In this document: one piece after another, positions 61,594 to 64,000 of the stretch | Numbering within the stretch: the first letter of the stretch is position 1 | Layout of the letters: every line of letters starts with the position of its first letter | Assembly: GCA_963823435.1 (NCBI GenBank) | Contig: CAWGLN010000001.1 | Coordinates: 434,001 to 498,000 of the forward strand | Origin: CAKZML01 sp963823435 | GTDB lineage: Bacteria; Pseudomonadota; Gammaproteobacteria; Steroidobacterales; BM003 | Reading direction: 5' to 3' | DNA length: 64,000 nt | Notes under the pieces: model-generated | What the model saw: only the letters and a program-made list of their open reading frames with translations | What the model was told of the DNA's origin: nothing | The model's database searches: none | Position numbers and translations under genes: made by a program

Positions 61594-63762
61594 TTACTTG
61601 CTGGTCACCGGAAAACCACGATCCCTCTGCAGCGCATCTATGGTCGCATCCCGACCACGGAAGGCACGGTAAGCCTCTTCCGGGTCCAGGGAGTTTTGCG
61701 GCGCAAACAGGTACTTCACCAGTTTTGCACCCAACTCCTTGTCATAGAAACCACCGGGAGCCTCTGCAAAAGCCTCGGCTGCATCGGCAGTCAGCACTTC
61801 CGCCCACATGTAACTGTAGTAGCCGGCGGAGTAGGCTTCACCCGAGAACACATGACTGAACTGCGGCGAGCGGTGACGCATCACGATCTCTTCCGGCATA
61901 CCCAGGTTTGCAAGAGTGGTGCGCTCGAAAGCGTCGGGGTCGATGTCCGCCGGGTCTGTGGTATGGAACTTAAGGTCCACCAGCGCTGAGGCCAGATACT
62001 CGGTAGTGCTGTATCCGGAGTTAAAGGTCGCGGCTTTTTTGATCTTGGCAACAAGCTCGGCGGGTATGGGCTCGCCAGTCTTGTAGTGCACCAGGAATTT
62101 GCCGGTGACCTCATCGGTAGACAGCCAGCGTTCTAACAGCTGGGACTGGAATTCCACTACATCCCAGACACTGCCACTCAGACCCGGGTACACGGACTCG
62201 GATGACAGGGCCTGCAGGGCATGGCCAAACTCGTGGAACAGGGTGGTGGCATCGTCCCATGAAATCAGTACCGGTTCGCCCGGAGCGCCCTGGATAAAGT
62301 TGGAGTTATTGGATGACAAAACTGTGTCCTCGCCATCCAGCATATCGTGTTCACGATAGGCGTTTGCCCAGGCGCCCGAGCGTTTTCCAGTACGGGCATA
62401 GGGGTCCAGGTACCACAGGCCGATGTGCCGGCCGCTGGTTCTGTCGGTGACATCCCAGACCTTCATGTCCGGGTGATAGACCGGCACGGAACCCTCGGGC
62501 ACCGGTGTGAACTTGAAGTTGAATAGTTCACCTGCCACAAAGAACATGGCTTCACGAAGATTGTCGAGCTGCAGGTACTGCTTGACCTCGTCAGAGTCCA
62601 GGTCGTACTTGGCCTTACGCACTTTTTCTGCATAGTAGCGGTAATCCCAGGGAGCAATCTTCAGCTTGGCGCCCTCGGCATCGGCAATCGCCTGCATGTC
62701 CGCTACCTCCAGTTTCACGCGCGCAACGGCGGCCGGCCACATCTTCATCAACAGATCCATGGCCCGTTCCGGTGTCTTGGCCATGCGGTTTTGCAGCTGC
62801 CACTGGGCGTAATTGTCATAGCCCAGCAGGCCCACGCGTTCATCGCGCAACTTCAGCATTTCACTGATGATGGCGTTGTTGTCGTTGGCGTCGCCGTTAT
62901 CGCCGCGACTGTAATAGGTACGCCACACTGCCTCACGCAGGTCTCGCTCGGTGGAATAGGTCAGGAACGGATCCATGGAAGAACGGGTATTGGTGATGGC
63001 GTATTTGCCTTCCTGTCCTCTTTCCTTGGCTGCGGCTGCCGCCGCGGCCACCAGGGAATCCGACAATCCACCCAACTGCTCTCCGGTCAGATAAGTGACA
63101 TAGTTTTCTTCATCCGCCAGCACGTTATTGGAGAAGGTGGTCTCCAACTCGGCCAGACGCTGATTGATGGCCGCATGGCGATCCTTGGCCTCACCTTGCA
63201 GAGTGGCGCCCTGGCTGGCAAAACCGTCGTAGACAAGCCAGGTCAAACGCTGCTGGGGGCCAGACAGGGTCTTGATTTCATCACCTTCGTACACTGCCTT
63301 GATACGGGCAAACAGCTTGTCATTCTGGCTAATCTTGGAAAAATGAGCTGCCAGAACTGGCGCCATTTCCTGCTCCACCGCCCGCACTTCCGGGCTGGAC
63401 AGATTGGAGGTCCATATGCCGTAGTAGGTAAATACCCGGCCCAGGCTCTTGCCTGAACGCTCCATGCCGACAATGGTGTTGTCAAAGCTGGCCGGTTCCG
63501 GGTTATCTGCAATGGCGCCGATCTCAACCAGGTGGGCGGCCATGGCGGATTCCAGTGCGGGTTTCAGTTGCGCCAGGTCCATCTTGTCGAAAGCGGGCAC
63601 GCCACCATAGGGGCCGGTCCACGGGGCAAGCAGCAGGTTGGCCGAAGCGCTCGGGGTGTCGGTAATAGCAGCGGAATCAACCGCGGGTTTCGATGAATCG
63701 GAGCAGGCGGCCAGGGACGCCAGCACTGCGATTCCTGCAATCAGGGTAAATTTGTTACGCAT
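61594..63762 (-). CDS. M3-family zinc metallopeptidase, lipoprotein (Dcp/oligopeptidase-like)
   Basis: I start at ATG 63762 (M-R-N-K-F-T-L-I-A-G), which yields a lipoprotein signal peptide with lipobox L-A-A-C. The ORF's earlier ATG at 63864 would hide it. The 722-residue protein has the H-E-F-G-H-A-L zinc motif near residue 507, with the third ligand Glu expected about 25 residues on (W-D-V-V-E-F). The Y-S-Y-M-W-A-E-V segment and C-terminal tail are typical of M3 (thimet/dipeptidyl carboxypeptidase) enzymes. The long helical N-terminal half is the usual channel-lining lobe. It would degrade oligopeptides in the periplasm while tethered to a membrane. Confidence 0.93.
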   Translation of the reverse strand: MRNKFTLIAGIAVLASLAACSDSSKPAVDSAAITDTPSASANLLLAPWTGPYGGVPAFDKMDLAQLKPALESAMAAHLVEIGAIADNPEPASFDNTIVGMERSGKSLGRVFTYYGIWTSNLSSPEVRAVEQEMAPVLAAHFSKISQNDKLFARIKAVYEGDEIKTLSGPQQRLTWLVYDGFASQGATLQGEAKDRHAAINQRLAELETTFSNNVLADEENYVTYLTGEQLGGLSDSLVAAAAAAAKERGQEGKYAITNTRSSMDPFLTYSTERDLREAVWRTYYSRGDNGDANDNNAIISEMLKLRDERVGLLGYDNYAQWQLQNRMAKTPERAMDLLMKMWPAAVARVKLEVADMQAIADAEGAKLKIAPWDYRYYAEKVRKAKYDLDSDEVKQYLQLDNLREAMFFVAGELFNFKFTPVPEGSVPVYHPDMKVWDVTDRTSGRHIGLWYLDPYARTGKRSGAWANAYREHDMLDGEDTVLSSNNSNFIQGAPGEPVLISWDDATTLFHEFGHALQALSSESVYPGLSGSVWDVVEFQSQLLERWLSTDEVTGKFLVHYKTGEPIPAELVAKIKKAATFNSGYSTTEYLASALVDLKFHTTDPADIDPDAFERTTLANLGMPEEIVMRHRSPQFSHVFSGEAYSAGYYSYMWAEVLTADAAEAFAEAPGGFYDKELGAKLVKYLFAPQNSLDPEEAYRAFRGRDATIDALQRDRGFPVTSK

Positions 63763-64000
63763 ATCTTGTAGCCTTTTTGAAATGTAAAACCGGATCAGCC
63801 AACCACCGATTGTAATTCGATAACGATCTGGATGGCATAGGTAACCTGCACATGGCATGACCAACGACCACCAGGCATCGCCAAAGTCCGTGGGTACAGC
63901 GGGTTCCCCAAATTTCCGGAAACCACAGGGTCAGCAAACCAACCGGCCCCGGGCCAGCCTCCCGCCACCCGTATAGCGTCCTCCCTGGCGGAAACCCGGG
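63763..64000. other. Upstream region of the M3 peptidase gene, right edge of window
   Basis: No coding sequence I can support lies in these 238 bases. They should contain the peptidase promoter. AAAGGC precedes the start by about ten bases. Confidence 0.4.

Noticed and set aside
1..64000. tRNA, rRNA, insertion sequences, integrase or phage attachment sites
   Set aside because: I saw no cloverleaf, rRNA core sequence, transposase motif or terminal inverted repeats anywhere in the window.

Overview
The window reads as a chromosomal segment of a Gram-negative, probably marine gammaproteobacterium. This is suggested by the TonB receptor, the TPR-sulfotransferase, the two-partner secretion pair, a PpkA/PppA/TagH-type T6SS and the metX-metY operon. 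I cannot name a genus from the sequence alone. Nearly everything except 2568-6373 and 37028-38482 is on the minus strand.

Layout: 1-145 is the tail of an acyl-CoA synthetase. 273-2338 is a TPR-sulfotransferase split by one frameshift. 2568-4991 is a TonB-dependent receptor followed by a strong terminator, and 5315-6373 is an exported M14/aspartoacylase-like hydrolase. 6440-16910 is a two-partner secretion locus: TpsB transporter, then a very large repeat-rich TpsA exoprotein with RTX-like GGxGxD motifs. 17067-55881 is a type VI secretion superlocus containing all thirteen core components. One operon-like block (54101 down to 43220) encodes TssA, TssB, TssC, Hcp, TagJ, TssE, TssF, TssG and ClpV. 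A second (36316 down to 17067) encodes VgrG, an unknown protein, PAAR, the FHA protein TagH, TssJ, TssK, TssL, TssM, TagF, the phosphatase PppA, the kinase PpkA and a second SUMF1-domain membrane protein. Between the blocks (36.5-43.2 kb) lies an accessory island: a small unknown gene, a plus-strand TssB/TssC hybrid, a LysM-like protein, two TPR-methyltransferase genes full of frameshifts, and broken small ORFs. A 474-residue unknown protein with hydrophobic helices sits upstream of tssA. After the T6SS come a HerA-like ATPase, metY and metX (the latter preceded by a clear SAM-I riboswitch), and an M3-family lipoprotein peptidase.

How the genes work together: Hcp, VgrG and PAAR form the projectile; TssB/C the sheath; TssE/F/G/K and TssA the baseplate and cap; TssJ/L/M the envelope complex; ClpV recycles the sheath. 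PpkA, PppA, TagH and TagF match the known threonine-phosphorylation switch for T6SS firing. Here the kinase appears to carry an extra N-terminal domain and a Gly/Gln-rich linker, and a second SUMF1 protein lies beside it. No VgrG or PAAR toxin extension is visible, so cargo must be a separate protein.

Data quality matters. At least ten genes, including tssC, hcp, tssK, tssL and tagJ, are interrupted by single-base indels inside otherwise well-conserved protein sequence, and 10317-10745 is a noisy, indel-dense join inside tpsA. The simplest reading is an unpolished long-read or metagenomic assembly rather than wholesale gene decay, but the sequence alone cannot settle this.
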